Origin: Verrucomicrobiia bacterium
GTDB lineage: Bacteria; Verrucomicrobiota; Verrucomicrobiia; Verrucomicrobiales; DEV007
Direction: 5' to 3'
Assembly (NCBI GenBank): GCA_030425385.1
Contig: JAUIAH010000010.1
Location: 124,001 to 188,000 of the forward strand
DNA length: 64,000 nucleotides
How positions within the stretch are numbered: the stretch's first letter is position 1; every line of letters begins with the position of its first letter. Under the pieces are notes generated by a model. It was given only the letters and a program-made list of their open reading frames with translations, had not been told where the DNA came from and did not search any database. Below are positions 1 through 9,255 of this stretch, piece by piece. Position numbers and translations under genes: made by a program.

Positions 1-3000
1 CTCTGTAAGCGTCGCGCTCCAGGGGGTCCCCGCGCCACCCAAAGCCGTGACAATTGCATTGGCTGTGGTCTTGCCAGGATCGAGTTTCACCGTGAGCACC
101 TTCGTGTCGGCATCCCAATCCACGGTAGCCGAGTCACCGCTCACTTCGTGATCGCCAACGATGCGAATGGTAGCATCAGCCAAACTGAGATCGGCGCTGG
201 TGAACTTGAGGCCGTTGTTTGTGCCATTCGGATTGAAAGTCGCCTCCAAATTGCTGCCAACGGTCGCAATGACAGGATCAGGGGTGTCATCCACCGTGGC
301 GCTGAAGACGCCTGGATCCAGGTTGAAGAGTTCCTCCACCTTCTCCTCAAACATCTCGAGCATCGACTCAATGTCATCGACTTCGTTCTCGGCGACGGCT
401 TCGACGAGTTCCCCGACCTTGCTCGCCCAGTCTAACAAGTCTGAGAAACTCATGTTCACGAACGGAATCTTCTCATCGAGGAACGAGAAGCTCTCCATCT
501 CAGTGAGCAGATCCGTGACCACGCGGAGACCGTTGATCACATCGAAGAATCCCATCTTCCCAAACTGCCCGGCCCCATCCAGTCCACTCAGAGTGACAAA
601 GATTCCCATATTGGTGCCATCGTAAGGATCGGCATTGTAGCTCAGGTCATTGATGTCTGGGATGAGCACATTGATGAGCGGCGATGTGCCCAGGGTCACG
701 AGGCTCGATTGCACTTTGAGTTGAGCCTCGAACGCGCCACTGAACGTCACGTCGCCGATGATGCTATCCACATCCGCAATCGCTTGGGTGAGCTCGGTGA
801 TGAAGAAACGTTCATCCCCGTTGGTATCATCGAAGAGCGGCACGACCACGGAAATGTCAGAGGTGGTCCCAAAGAAACTCGCGCTCGGATCGGTGGCCAA
901 TTCCAAGAAGCCCAAGCGAACAGAGCCATCAATTCCAGAGGCCGATGTTCCAAAGCTCAAATTCCCCGACAACTCGAAGTCTTCAAAGAAGAGTCCCTTC
1001 ACGGGAGCCTGCGAAACGGTGGAGTAATACAAGGTGCCTCCGTCATCATAGCCTTCGGCATTGAAACCTAACTCATTGGCAAAGACGTCGTCTTGTTCGG
1101 TGATGACTTGCAAGCGAGTGATGAGCCCTTTCTGCAAATCGAGATCACCATCACCATTGCCTAACGCTTTCTCGTCGACATCCAGGTTCCCATCGCCATC
1201 GATATCTTCATTCTCGCCCACCATGCCATCGTAATCCGTATCCTCGTCAGCGGGCTCGACATCGAGACGTCCGTTATCGTCCAGATCCTCATTCGCAGTG
1301 TCGAGAGTGCCATCGCCATCGAGGTCCTCATGAAGAGCTGAGATCGCAATCGTCGACCCTGCTTTCTGAGCGATGATGCGGTCTTGCAGTCCTGCGTTGG
1401 CAAAGAGCACATTCAGGTCATCCGCGAGATGTTCTGCCGTGGTATTGTCAGAGGTGTGCGGCAATGATCCGCTCGGGTTCCGCAAGAGCGTGAAGGTGTA
1501 AGTCTCAGTGTCATTGATCACCAAGGTGAAATGAGCGTCCTCCGTCAGTTGGCCATCGGAAGGGGCCGGGATTGCTGGCGAGCCTAACAAACGCGGCACG
1601 TCCCCGGGCGTCATGTCGTAGCCCATGGTGAAGGTCATGGTGAGACTAGCCATGGCCTCCAAAGTCGCTTCCAACTCAGCCGCGGCGACTTCACCGATGG
1701 CTCCGAAATCAAATTCAAAGGTGTCCATCCACGACGCCAAACTCAGCGTCACGTCCTCATAGAGGTAGAGATTGGTCGCCGGATCAAAGCTCGGCGGCGT
1801 GATACCCAGGGCAGTGGCGAGATTGGTGACAAAGTCAGGCACTTCGTAACGCGCCGTCTCGACTGCTTGCATCCCGTCGGTGAAGCCCAGGCTCTCCAAT
1901 GGATGGGTGCCCGAATCATCAAAGCTCAGCTTGAGATAGGAGTGCTTGGCCGTTTCCGTCTCGTCCAAGGCGATGGACAAATACCCGTCCTTATTCCGGC
2001 GCGCGGTGACTCCGCTCGGCAAGCCGCCATTGAGATGCGTCACCAAGGCGTCAATGTCAGCAAAGGTGCCGCCACCAAGTGACACGGCGACCGGCGAAGC
2101 CGTGCCAATCGCCAACTCAAAGTTGATCGGTCCAGTGAGAGTGACACCTCCTCCGCCATCGATGTCTAACGTCGTCACCAATTCGACACTGGCCATCTTC
2201 GCATAGACTTCATCAACAAAGAGCTGAGCAAAGTCGAAGGCATCTCCGACCGTGACGCCATCTGTGAAAGGAATCTCCGTTTCAAACACGGATGTCTCAC
2301 GGAAGAGTTCCAAGAAGAGGATAACCTGTTTCAGCATGGAAAAGAGCGAGTGCTCCGTCACTTGATCGAAACTTGGTAGCGGGATGTTGTGAGTGATGTT
2401 TCCGCTAGAATCAATCGTCACCATGATGGTGCTGCCGTTCTTACCCGTGAAGGTGACCTCGCTGGTGGCGAAGTTGATCTCAATGATGAATTCCGCAGGC
2501 ACACTGGCAGGTCCGACCTGGATATTGCCATCCACACAGATGTGCATGGCTTCTGTCAGCGTGACGTTGATGTTAAACCCTCCCAGGCTCGTGCTGTAGG
2601 CCACCGCCGTGGTGTTCAGCTCCAGTTCCATCGTCCCTGTCATTCCCACCAAACCGACGTCAAACTCAAGCGAAGCAAAGCCAGCCACCCCATCGGCCGT
2701 GAAGGCGAATTCTCCTGTGCCATTGTGGAAGGCCACGATAGGCAGGGCACCCGCCGCCAAGGTCAGGTTGAGATCGTCAAACTTGACCCCCGTGAAGGCA
2801 TCCGCACCGCCACCGTCCTTCACCTGTGAGAATGTGAAGTCTCCCGCTAGCATCTGCGTGCCCACCCCGATATCGAGGGCCAGCGTCACGCCACCACGCA
2901 CTTCGAAATGCTCCCCAGCCCGGACATCAATTGTGACCGGAGTGCCTTCCCAATCGAAGATCGCCTCGACGGCATTGGACGCATCCGTGTTGAAGCCCCA

Positions 3001-6000
3001 ATCGAGCGTGATCGGCATGCCGCCGTTGATTGTGAACCAGGAGATGCCGGTATCAACCGTGAGGTCAATGGCCCCGGCCCCTGCCACTTCACCATCATTG
3101 ATGACAAAGAGCGCATGCCCATTGTCCAACGTAAAGACGTTGCCTAACGCACTGCTCAGATTGAACGCCACGTCATCAGCCACGATGGTCACCATGGTCG
3201 TGCCCCCCTCGGAAACGCGCTGCTCAAAGCCAAAGTCGCCCGTGAGAAGGCTGAAATTGCCAATCGTCAGCTGCATATCCGTGGCGATGAATTTGACGAA
3301 CTCATCTTCGCCGAGATCGATGCTCTCCGTGACGCCACCCACCAACACACTCGCCATGACAGGATCTGCGTAAGTCTTCACCTGCAGACCAAGAGTGCTC
3401 GTGCCGGTGGTGGCCAAGGTGAATCCTCCCAGGCTAAAGGCGAACGTGCTCGCGTTGATCTCGCCAGCCAAGCCGTTGTCATTACCCACCAAGATGCCGC
3501 TGAGGCCAGTCAAGGTGAGGACCGTGTTGTCCCCCTCATCAAGGAACGGCAAGGTCACGTTGTTGAAGCCCACCGTGACGACCTCCTCGCCGGAAACGGA
3601 ATCGGTGTGCTGCTCGAACGCGAAGTTACCCGTGATGTCCATGGGGGCACCCGTGAGCCCACCGGGATCCAGATTGAGGGTGACCCCGGTGCCTTCCACG
3701 CGGAGATACGGCCCAGCTGGAACGTTCACGGTCACCGAAGTGCCAAAGACACTGAAGGTCTGATTGAACGCGGTGGTGAAGTCGTTGATCTCCACACTGA
3801 ATGTCCCGTCGAGGAATCCATCGCTGTTAGCATCATTTCCTCCCAATCCGGGGATGTTCACCTGGACTTTGGCGTCGTTGATTTCGCCCACCACGCCATC
3901 CACGCCTCCCTGACGCGTGAACAGCAGGACGCCCGTGGCTTCCGCTACGGTCAGCAAAGGATCGCCATCGTTGTCGAGGAAGGAGAAACTGAAATCATTC
4001 ACACCAAGTGTGATCGTTTCGTCCCCACTTTCGGCCACGCCATCGGGATTGACCTGCTGGAAGACGAAATCACCACTCACCGTCACATCCGGCAACGTCA
4101 GTCCGATAGTGCCATTCCCCTCCACTCGATAATACGGGCCGCCCATGAGCGTCTCCGTCATCCCATCACCCACCGTTACGGTGATGGCGTCCATCGAATC
4201 ATTGAAACGTAATTCGTAGGTGCCAGAGAACTCATCAATGTTCGGCACGTCCGGGGAGAAACCTTCAGGAATCGTCAGCGTGGCCACGCCTGCTGTGTCA
4301 CCATCGGCCTCGACATAGAAATGGCCCGTGCCCGTGGCTTCCAAGACACTATAAGAGGCCCCCCCAATCGTGACGCCCAGCTTCAACTCCGTCACTTCGG
4401 CGGCGATCTCGATGTCTCCCGTCATTCCATCCTCCCGCAGCTCGAAGACCCCTTTCAGTTGGTTGCCCAGAATCACGAGGCCGTCGCCCGGAGCCGTGGC
4501 ATCCACCTTCAAGTATTCATCCGGCGCCACCATGTCGAAGATGTCGTCATCCGAGATCGTGTAGGTGTGCACGCCACCATAGCTGAAATCCAAACCAGAC
4601 CAGAGATCGCTCGGGCTATCGATCGAGCTGTCGAGGACGAAGGTCGCTTCGACAGATCCTGATTTCTCGACCAGGAAATCTGAAGCGCTCGGCAAGTTCT
4701 GAACTGCGGTCGAAAGGATCCGCCCTCCCGGGATCGTCGCGGGATCTGGAGTGACAGTGACCCCGACTTCCAGATTTACCGTGGCGGAGCCTCCGAGGTC
4801 GATACCTGCTCCCCAACCGGGGGCGAAACTAAGCTGGTCCAAGACGGTCGCCGAGACCTCCGTCTGGGCCGTGATCGAGCGGACATCGAGGTAGGCTTCC
4901 GAGGACTCACGCCCGAAGCTGAAATCGAGCGCGAGCGTGTTTTCGAGGGTCACCTGAGAGCCCGGACCGAAGGCCCAATTCATGAAAGCGTTGGCTGCCG
5001 TTTCTACCAGATCTGTGACCTGATCCTCCACCAGACGGAGCTTCACATCCCATCCATACTCTGTCCCGAGCGGATCTGTCGGCGTCGCATAGCGGCCCAC
5101 CACCGAGTCGATCGTCAGCGTAAAGTTACCAAACGTTGTCCCATCGAGATTCTCCAAAGCTTCGGTCACTTCAGACTGTTTGGTGGTCGCGGCCATCAAC
5201 CCGGCGAGCGCATTCTGTATCCGATCTTGCACCGCATCCTTCGCCTCGATCAATCCTTCCAAGCTCGATCCCAAGAGTGGGATATCGACCAGGGCATCGG
5301 GCAGATTCATGATCGTGTCCACGAGATCTGAGAGGTCACGCAGAGCCCGGTCGACCTCTGGAACGATCGATGCCGTTTCCACGACGCGGAGTCTCACCTC
5401 TTGGTCAATCGCATCGACTTCTGGAACGAACGCCAAATCCGTTCCCGGAATCGCGGTCCCCAGGTAGCCATCGAACTCGCCCATCTGGGTGCCGGTCCAA
5501 GTCAGGATCGTGTAGAGATCATTCACCGCCGGGACGTATCCGCCAAGCAAAGTCACATCCAAGGTGCCACCCAAGACCACATCACCCGTCACCTGAAGTT
5601 GGTCGTGCCCCACCCCAGGACCTGCGTTGCTGGCAATCTCAATTTCCGTGGTGGAACCCTCCATCAAGGTCAGGTCACCACTCGCAATGATGCCTGGAGA
5701 GTTGCCTGGAGCCACCGTTCCTCCCGCAACAGTCACTGGTACACTGAGCGAACCCGTCCCAGAGAGCCGATCAGCAGGCTCCAGAACGAGTTCATTATCA
5801 ACAAGTTGGACGCTATCCCCGTCCAAATGGGTGTGCGTGCCCACGCTTGGAGGGGCATTCGCCGCATTCAAGGTCGTGACCATGACAGCCGCCATGGTGT
5901 CCCCTTCGACTTGTGTCTCGAAGGTCTCAGAAAGGGTCTGCTCAAGCGAAGTCCATTCGCCAAGATCCGTCGGAATCACGTCCGCCGGGCCAGTCACCGC

Positions 6001-6357
6001 AGCATGCTCCTCAGAGGATTGGGTGCTCGCTTCTTCATTGGGAGCGAGCACGGTCTCGGCGAGATCATCAGCGTCCGTTGGCTCCAAATCATCCCCGTCC
6101 TCGACGAGAATGACCTCTTCCAAATCCTCCGCATCGGCAAACAAATCATCTTGGGAGGTCGACTCCAATTCGTCACCGGCGGTCATTTCCTCTCCGGCAT
6201 CCACCTCTTCGACAATCACCTCAGCGGACTCAAAGCCGAACGGGTCACTATCCTGATCGAAAGCATCTCCGCCAATTCCCACACCATCCGCCGACAATAG
6301 AAGCCGAGGCTCAAGAGCCTCCACTTGGAATGCGGAAGTTGGTGACGACTGCGACAT
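1..6357 (-). CDS. Giant LEPR-XLL domain surface protein (C-terminus beyond window)
   Basis: An open frame runs without a stop from an ATG at 6357 to the left edge (2119 codons, C-terminus missing). The N-terminus holds the motif LEPRLLLSAD at residues ~16-25, the hallmark of LEPR-XLL proteins, which are very large, repetitive and thought to be exported and surface-associated. An acidic stretch (to ~100) follows. At ~205-300 is an autotransporter-like beta segment with APGNSPGIIASGDL and GGTLDV. At least four related modules start near residues 756, 906, 1036 and 1167 (GDFVFQQ, GNFAFEQ, GDFGFEQ, GDFTFSQ), each followed by a beta-rich block. An Asp-rich, calcium-binding TSP3/EF-hand-like stretch (DGDGTLD, DDNGRLD, DGDGNLD) lies at ~1670-1742. 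No clear Shine-Dalgarno precedes the start. The motif supports the family; the role (adhesion or matrix) is inference. The many plus-strand ORFs here are shadows of this frame. Confidence 0.9.
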   Translation of the reverse strand, partial: MSQSSPTSAFQVEALEPRLLLSADGVGIGGDAFDQDSDPFGFESAEVIVEEVDAGEEMTAGDELESTSQDDLFADAEDLEEVILVEDGDDLEPTDADDLAETVLAPNEEASTQSSEEHAAVTGPADVIPTDLGEWTSLEQTLSETFETQVEGDTMAAVMVTTLNAANAPPSVGTHTHLDGDSVQLVDNELVLEPADRLSGTGSLSVPVTVAGGTVAPGNSPGIIASGDLTLMEGSTTEIEIASNAGPGVGHDQLQVTGDVVLGGTLDVTLLGGYVPAVNDLYTILTWTGTQMGEFDGYLGTAIPGTDLAFVPEVDAIDQEVRLRVVETASIVPEVDRALRDLSDLVDTIMNLPDALVDIPLLGSSLEGLIEAKDAVQDRIQNALAGLMAATTKQSEVTEALENLDGTTFGNFTLTIDSVVGRYATPTDPLGTEYGWDVKLRLVEDQVTDLVETAANAFMNWAFGPGSQVTLENTLALDFSFGRESSEAYLDVRSITAQTEVSATVLDQLSFAPGWGAGIDLGGSATVNLEVGVTVTPDPATIPGGRILSTAVQNLPSASDFLVEKSGSVEATFVLDSSIDSPSDLWSGLDFSYGGVHTYTISDDDIFDMVAPDEYLKVDATAPGDGLVILGNQLKGVFELREDGMTGDIEIAAEVTELKLGVTIGGASYSVLEATGTGHFYVEADGDTAGVATLTIPEGFSPDVPNIDEFSGTYELRFNDSMDAITVTVGDGMTETLMGGPYYRVEGNGTIGLTLPDVTVSGDFVFQQVNPDGVAESGDETITLGVNDFSFSFLDNDGDPLLTVAEATGVLLFTRQGGVDGVVGEINDAKVQVNIPGLGGNDANSDGFLDGTFSVEINDFTTAFNQTFSVFGTSVTVNVPAGPYLRVEGTGVTLNLDPGGLTGAPMDITGNFAFEQHTDSVSGEEVVTVGFNNVTLPFLDEGDNTVLTLTGLSGILVGNDNGLAGEINASTFAFSLGGFTLATTGTSTLGLQVKTYADPVMASVLVGGVTESIDLGEDEFVKFIATDMQLTIGNFSLLTGDFGFEQRVSEGGTTMVTIVADDVAFNLSSALGNVFTLDNGHALFVINDGEVAGAGAIDLTVDTGISWFTINGGMPITLDWGFNTDASNAVEAIFDWEGTPVTIDVRAGEHFEVRGGVTLALDIGVGTQMLAGDFTFSQVKDGGGADAFTGVKFDDLNLTLAAGALPIVAFHNGTGEFAFTADGVAGFASLEFDVGLVGMTGTMELELNTTAVAYSTSLGGFNINVTLTEAMHICVDGNIQVGPASVPAEFIIEINFATSEVTFTGKNGSTIMVTIDSSGNITHNIPLPSFDQVTEHSLFSMLKQVILFLELFRETSVFETEIPFTDGVTVGDAFDFAQLFVDEVYAKMASVELVTTLDIDGGGGVTLTGPINFELAIGTASPVAVSLGGGTFADIDALVTHLNGGLPSGVTARRNKDGYLSIALDETETAKHSYLKLSFDDSGTHPLESLGFTDGMQAVETARYEVPDFVTNLATALGITPPSFDPATNLYLYEDVTLSLASWMDTFEFDFGAIGEVAAAELEATLEAMASLTMTFTMGYDMTPGDVPRLLGSPAIPAPSDGQLTEDAHFTLVINDTETYTFTLLRNPSGSLPHTSDNTTAEHLADDLNVLFANAGLQDRIIAQKAGSTIAISALHEDLDGDGTLDTANEDLDDNGRLDVEPADEDTDYDGMVGENEDIDGDGNLDVDEKALGNGDGDLDLQKGLITRLQVITEQDDVFANELGFNAEGYDDGGTLYYSTVSQAPVKGLFFEDFELSGNLSFGTSASGIDGSVRLGFLELATDPSASFFGTTSDISVVVPLFDDTNGDERFFITELTQAIADVDSIIGDVTFSGAFEAQLKVQSSLVTLGTSPLINVLIPDINDLSYNADPYDGTNMGIFVTLSGLDGAGQFGKMGFFDVINGLRVVTDLLTEMESFSFLDEKIPFVNMSFSDLLDWASKVGELVEAVAENEVDDIESMLEMFEEKVEELFNLDPGVFSATVDDTPDPVIATVGSNLEATFNPNGTNNGLKFTSADLSLADATIRIVGDHEVSGDSATVDWDADTKVLTVKLDPGKTTANAIVTALGGAGTPWSATLTE

Positions 6358-6425
6358 CGTTTCAAAGTGACGCCCATAGACTACGGGCAGTGGAAGTATT
6401 CACCTTTCACTCAAAGAAGACAAGC

Positions 6426-6437
6426 ATTTCTAGAAAT
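6426..6437. promoter_or_regulatory. Perfect palindrome ATTTCTAGAAAT upstream of the LEPR-XLL gene
   Basis: The 12-bp perfect palindrome ATTTCTAGAAAT lies about 70 bp upstream of the LEPR-XLL start, in the 180-bp gap before the phosphatase gene. It could be an operator or an AT-rich promoter element. Similar TTTCT/AGAAA inverted repeats occur upstream of the DUF58 gene and of the ECF sigma gene. Function is not shown by the sequence. Confidence 0.3.
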
Positions 6438-6538
6438 CGCGTTTCTACAAATGAGAGACCCGGCTCGAGCACTCAGGCTGACCAATCATCGAGCCCAGTG
6501 AGGGGATGTCGACTGGACCGCAGGAACCCCGTTCGCGC

Positions 6539-7021
6539 TCACAGTCGCCCTGTCTCAAGAAGCGCATTCAGCAGCCCCTTACACCCGTTCTCAATCATCT
6601 CGATCACGAAGTGAAATCCGTCTTCGCCGCCGTAGTAAGGGTCGGGCACTTCTTCTGGAAAAGAGTCGCCACAATAGGTTGAGAAGAGCCGGATCTTCTC
6701 ATGGGATTTCCCCTCTGAATCGAGCGCCCGAACATCCTCCAAATTGGAGCGATCCATCACCAAGATGTAATCGAAGAAGTCCAGATCCTCCGCTCGAATC
6801 TGCCGAGCGGCACCGCGAAACGTGTAGCCGTGCGCCGCAGCGGCTGTGATCATCCTCGCGTCGGGAGACTTGCCCGTGTGCCATCCCATCGTGCCTGCCG
6901 AATCGCACACGATCGCGTCACTCAGCCCGGCTTCCTCAACCACCGCATTCATGATGTTTTCCCCTGAAGGCGAGCGGCAAATATTTCCCAGACAGACAAA
7001 GAGTATGCGAACCGGCGTCAT
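6539..7021 (-). CDS. Low molecular weight protein-tyrosine phosphatase
   Basis: A 160-residue cytoplasmic phosphatase that should hydrolyse phosphotyrosine through a cysteinyl-phosphate intermediate. The signature C-X5-R loop CLGNICRSP begins at Cys10 (C10, R16, S17), and the general acid Asp is in DPYYGG near residue 127. Length matches the family (about 150-160). I chose the ATG at 7021 because family members begin only a few residues before the catalytic loop; an upstream ATG (7039) or TTG (7042) would add 6 to 7 residues. No kinase or polysaccharide-export gene is adjacent, so the usual Wzb-type role cannot be inferred; arsenate reductases of this fold are a less likely alternative because the PTP acid motif is intact. 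Confidence 0.93.
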   Translation of the reverse strand: MTPVRILFVCLGNICRSPSGENIMNAVVEEAGLSDAIVCDSAGTMGWHTGKSPDARMITAAAAHGYTFRGAARQIRAEDLDFFDYILVMDRSNLEDVRALDSEGKSHEKIRLFSTYCGDSFPEEVPDPYYGGEDGFHFVIEMIENGCKGLLNALLETGRL

Positions 7022-7080
7022 CGTGGGCACTCCTGCCATCAATTTCCCGCCCCTTCATCGACTTTTCATCAGTCACCAAC

Positions 7081-7097
7081 CGTGGGGTGTCTCCACA
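7081..7097. repeat. Imperfect palindrome next to the RAYT 3' end
   Basis: GTGGGGTGTCTCCAC forms an imperfect inverted repeat (arms GTGGxG and CxCCAC) just downstream of the transposase stop. RAYT enzymes act on REP-like hairpins that flank their genes, so this is a candidate cognate element. It is short and only one copy was noticed in the window. Confidence 0.3.
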
Positions 7098-7103
7098 GCC
7101 TCA

Positions 7104-8132
7104 CTATATCGCCCTCAAATCCACCAAGCCTCGCCATTTCTCCATCCCAGCCGCCTTCACCGGGCGCGCCCCACGCGCACGCTTCACTCGCATCCCCTCT
7201 CGATGCCGCGCAAACACCTCCTCAATGAACGCCTCGCTCCCCAATGCCAACCCCTCACTGAAATAGCGCACCCGCACACGCACCACCTGCGCCAAGCTCA
7301 ACTGCCCTCCCTGTCGCGCCACCTTCTCCACCGAATTCGGCTGAATACCCGCGCGCCGTTTATCCCCTTCTTCCGGCTCTACTGCTTCCGCTTCCGCTTC
7401 CCCAAACCCATACAAATAGAGCCGATACTGCGCCTGACACGTTCGCCATTGCTGCGGACTCCCATGCTCCACCCCTAACACCCGCATCAACCCGCGCCGC
7501 CGCGCTCTATTCCCCGCCACCGCTTCCCCATACCCACTCCACCGATAATCCTTCGGATCCTCCACGATCCCCGCCCGCACCGGATTCAGGTCAATGTAAG
7601 CCGCCATCGTCAGCAACACCGTCTCGTCATTCTCTAACAACACACTCTTGAATCGATCCTCCCAAAGCGGCCCCTTGCGCTGAACCTGTTTGTTATACCA
7701 CTGGGTGAAGCGCTGCTTCAGTTCCTTCATGAACATCGACACATCCGCCATCCGGTTCAGAAAGCGTTGCCGATACTCCGGATACCCCTTCTCAGGACAC
7801 TGCTCCTTCAGCCGCGCCAACATCTGCCGCACCCCAATCAACTGTTCCTCGGAGGTCGTCACCAACGCCAACCGCCGCAGCAATTCCGCATCATCCACCG
7901 CCGCGCGATGTTCCTCCGCATTCGGCACCTCGATCAGCAAATGGATGTGATTCGCCATCAAACAGAAGGTGATCAACTCCACTCCGGCAAACCCGCACTG
8001 AATCTCCAAGAGTTCCCGAAATTTCTCCTTCACCGGCCCCTCCAGCACAAAGCGCCCCTCAATGATCCGGGACATCACGTGGTAACAGTTCGACGCCGCC
8101 CCAGGTTCCCCTTTGATTCGAATCGCTCTCAT
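7104..8132 (-). CDS. REP-associated tyrosine transposase (RAYT, IS200-like Y1 family)
   Basis: A 342-residue HUH single-strand transposase related to TnpA of IS200/IS605. The HUH motif is visible as ANHIHLLIEVP around residues 60-70, and the candidate nucleophilic tyrosine sits in FTQWYNK (~145) before GPLWEDRFKSVLLEND. The YIDLNPVRAGIV motif at ~185 is typical of RAYTs. The protein is longer than minimal IS200 transposases because of a C-terminal extension, as is usual for RAYTs of environmental bacteria. The ATG at 8132 was preferred over GTG at 8135. It stands alone with no accessory transposition gene. Such genes are generally single-copy domesticated enzymes linked to REP sequences rather than active insertion sequences. 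Confidence 0.9.
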   Translation of the reverse strand: MRAIRIKGEPGAASNCYHVMSRIIEGRFVLEGPVKEKFRELLEIQCGFAGVELITFCLMANHIHLLIEVPNAEEHRAAVDDAELLRRLALVTTSEEQLIGVRQMLARLKEQCPEKGYPEYRQRFLNRMADVSMFMKELKQRFTQWYNKQVQRKGPLWEDRFKSVLLENDETVLLTMAAYIDLNPVRAGIVEDPKDYRWSGYGEAVAGNRARRRGLMRVLGVEHGSPQQWRTCQAQYRLYLYGFGEAEAEAVEPEEGDKRRAGIQPNSVEKVARQGGQLSLAQVVRVRVRYFSEGLALGSEAFIEEVFARHREGMRVKRARGARPVKAAGMEKWRGLVDLRAI

Positions 8133-8181
8133 CACCCATCCCTACCCCAAACACCGCCACCCCGTCAAGCATATTGTGGTC

Positions 8182-8193
8182 AGACCCTTAAAC
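8182..8193. repeat. GGTCAGACC palindrome upstream of the RAYT gene
   Basis: A 4+1+4 palindrome, GGTCAGACC, lies within TGTGGTCAGACCCTTAAAC about 50 bp upstream of the RAYT start. GGTC/GACC-type words near RAYT genes are familiar in environmental genomes and may be the recognition hairpin. It is short, so confidence is low. Confidence 0.3.
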
Positions 8194-8337
8194 TTCACGC
8201 TCCAGTATCTCGATTGGACTCTCAATCTCTAGTCTCGCTTCCAGTGGTCGGCGACAGGGCTGCGACATTCTGCTGCCTTTGGGGCCGCTTGGCCGAAGTG
8301 GCGTTGGTTTCACCCTACGTAAACTGTATTATCGCCC

Positions 8338-9234
8338 ATGGACGAGTGGTATTACGCTGCCAACAATCAACGCTTTGGGCCGATTTCAGGAGAGATTGTC
8401 GAACGGCTGGCGGCTCAAGGCGTGATTCAGGCGAATACGCTTCTTTGGCGGACAGGAATGATGGCATGGCAGACATACGCTGCGTTGTGCGGGAATCCGA
8501 CTCCCCAGCAGCAGGTGCCCGAGCCCGCCTCTTCTCCGCCTAAGCAGGAGACTCCCTCCCAATCTGAGGTGAGCGAATTGCCTTTGCCAGCGGCGTTGCT
8601 GGCAGCTCAGCCAGGGATTGGCCTGACGGAAGAGGAGGAGGAGCGCGCGAAACGAGGCGAAGACTCTGCCGCGTCCATGGAGCCGTCCACCGAGGGATCT
8701 CAGCCGTTGATGCCGAAACTGGCTTCCTACGAGTTGGATGATCAGAGAATCTCAGAGGACACCAAAGACCGCTATGCTCAAGAGGTTGCGGAGGGACTGG
8801 ATCAGGCGCACCAAGATTGGCAATTCGCAGGATTCTGGCTGCGCTTGGCTGCTGGAATCATCGACGCCATTCTCTTCACGATCCTCTCATGGGTGTCGTT
8901 CTACCTGATCGCAATCATGGCCGCGATGTTAGTAGCTGGCATGGGCGTGTGGATTCTGCCTCTCGTCGTCTTTGGCGGCATGTGTCTGCTGGTCTATGGC
9001 TACTGGGTGTGGTCGGTGACCGCGAAACAGGGGACCCTGGGTCAACGCCTGATCGGGCTCAAGCTTTACCGCGGCGATGGCTCTCGAGTGGGCTCAGGAA
9101 CGGCGCTGATGTGGTTTCTTTGCCACTATCTGTCGAATATGACCTTTGGCCTCGGGCATTTGATGATGCTCTTTGACCGGGAGAATCGAACGCTACACGA
9201 CATGGCATGCAATACCCGTGTGGTTCTGGACTGA
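8338..9234 (+). CDS. GYF_2-RDD family membrane protein
   Basis: A 298-residue protein with an N-terminal GYF_2 domain (residues ~1-50: WYYAANNQRFGPISGE and WRTGMMAWQ), a charged, low-complexity linker (~55-150), and a C-terminal RDD domain. The RDD part begins AGFWLRLAAGIIDAILF, has two or three membrane spans between ~165 and 225, and carries GTLGQRLIGLKL. RDD proteins are integral membrane proteins, some of them ion transporters; GYF_2 domains are thought to bind proline-rich peptides. Nothing in the context identifies a substrate. It is first of three close co-directional genes (21 bp to the next). Confidence 0.85.
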   Translation: MDEWYYAANNQRFGPISGEIVERLAAQGVIQANTLLWRTGMMAWQTYAALCGNPTPQQQVPEPASSPPKQETPSQSEVSELPLPAALLAAQPGIGLTEEEEERAKRGEDSAASMEPSTEGSQPLMPKLASYELDDQRISEDTKDRYAQEVAEGLDQAHQDWQFAGFWLRLAAGIIDAILFTILSWVSFYLIAIMAAMLVAGMGVWILPLVVFGGMCLLVYGYWVWSVTAKQGTLGQRLIGLKLYRGDGSRVGSGTALMWFLCHYLSNMTFGLGHLMMLFDRENRTLHDMACNTRVVLD

Positions 9235-9255
9235 AGCAACGCGCCCTTCGACCTG

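Noticed and set aside
148..6300. Many plus-strand open frames across the first 6.3 kb, up to about 300 codons
   Set aside because: They are shadows of the uninterrupted minus-strand LEPR-XLL frame; their products are rich in Arg, Ser and Pro without domains, and they overlap each other.
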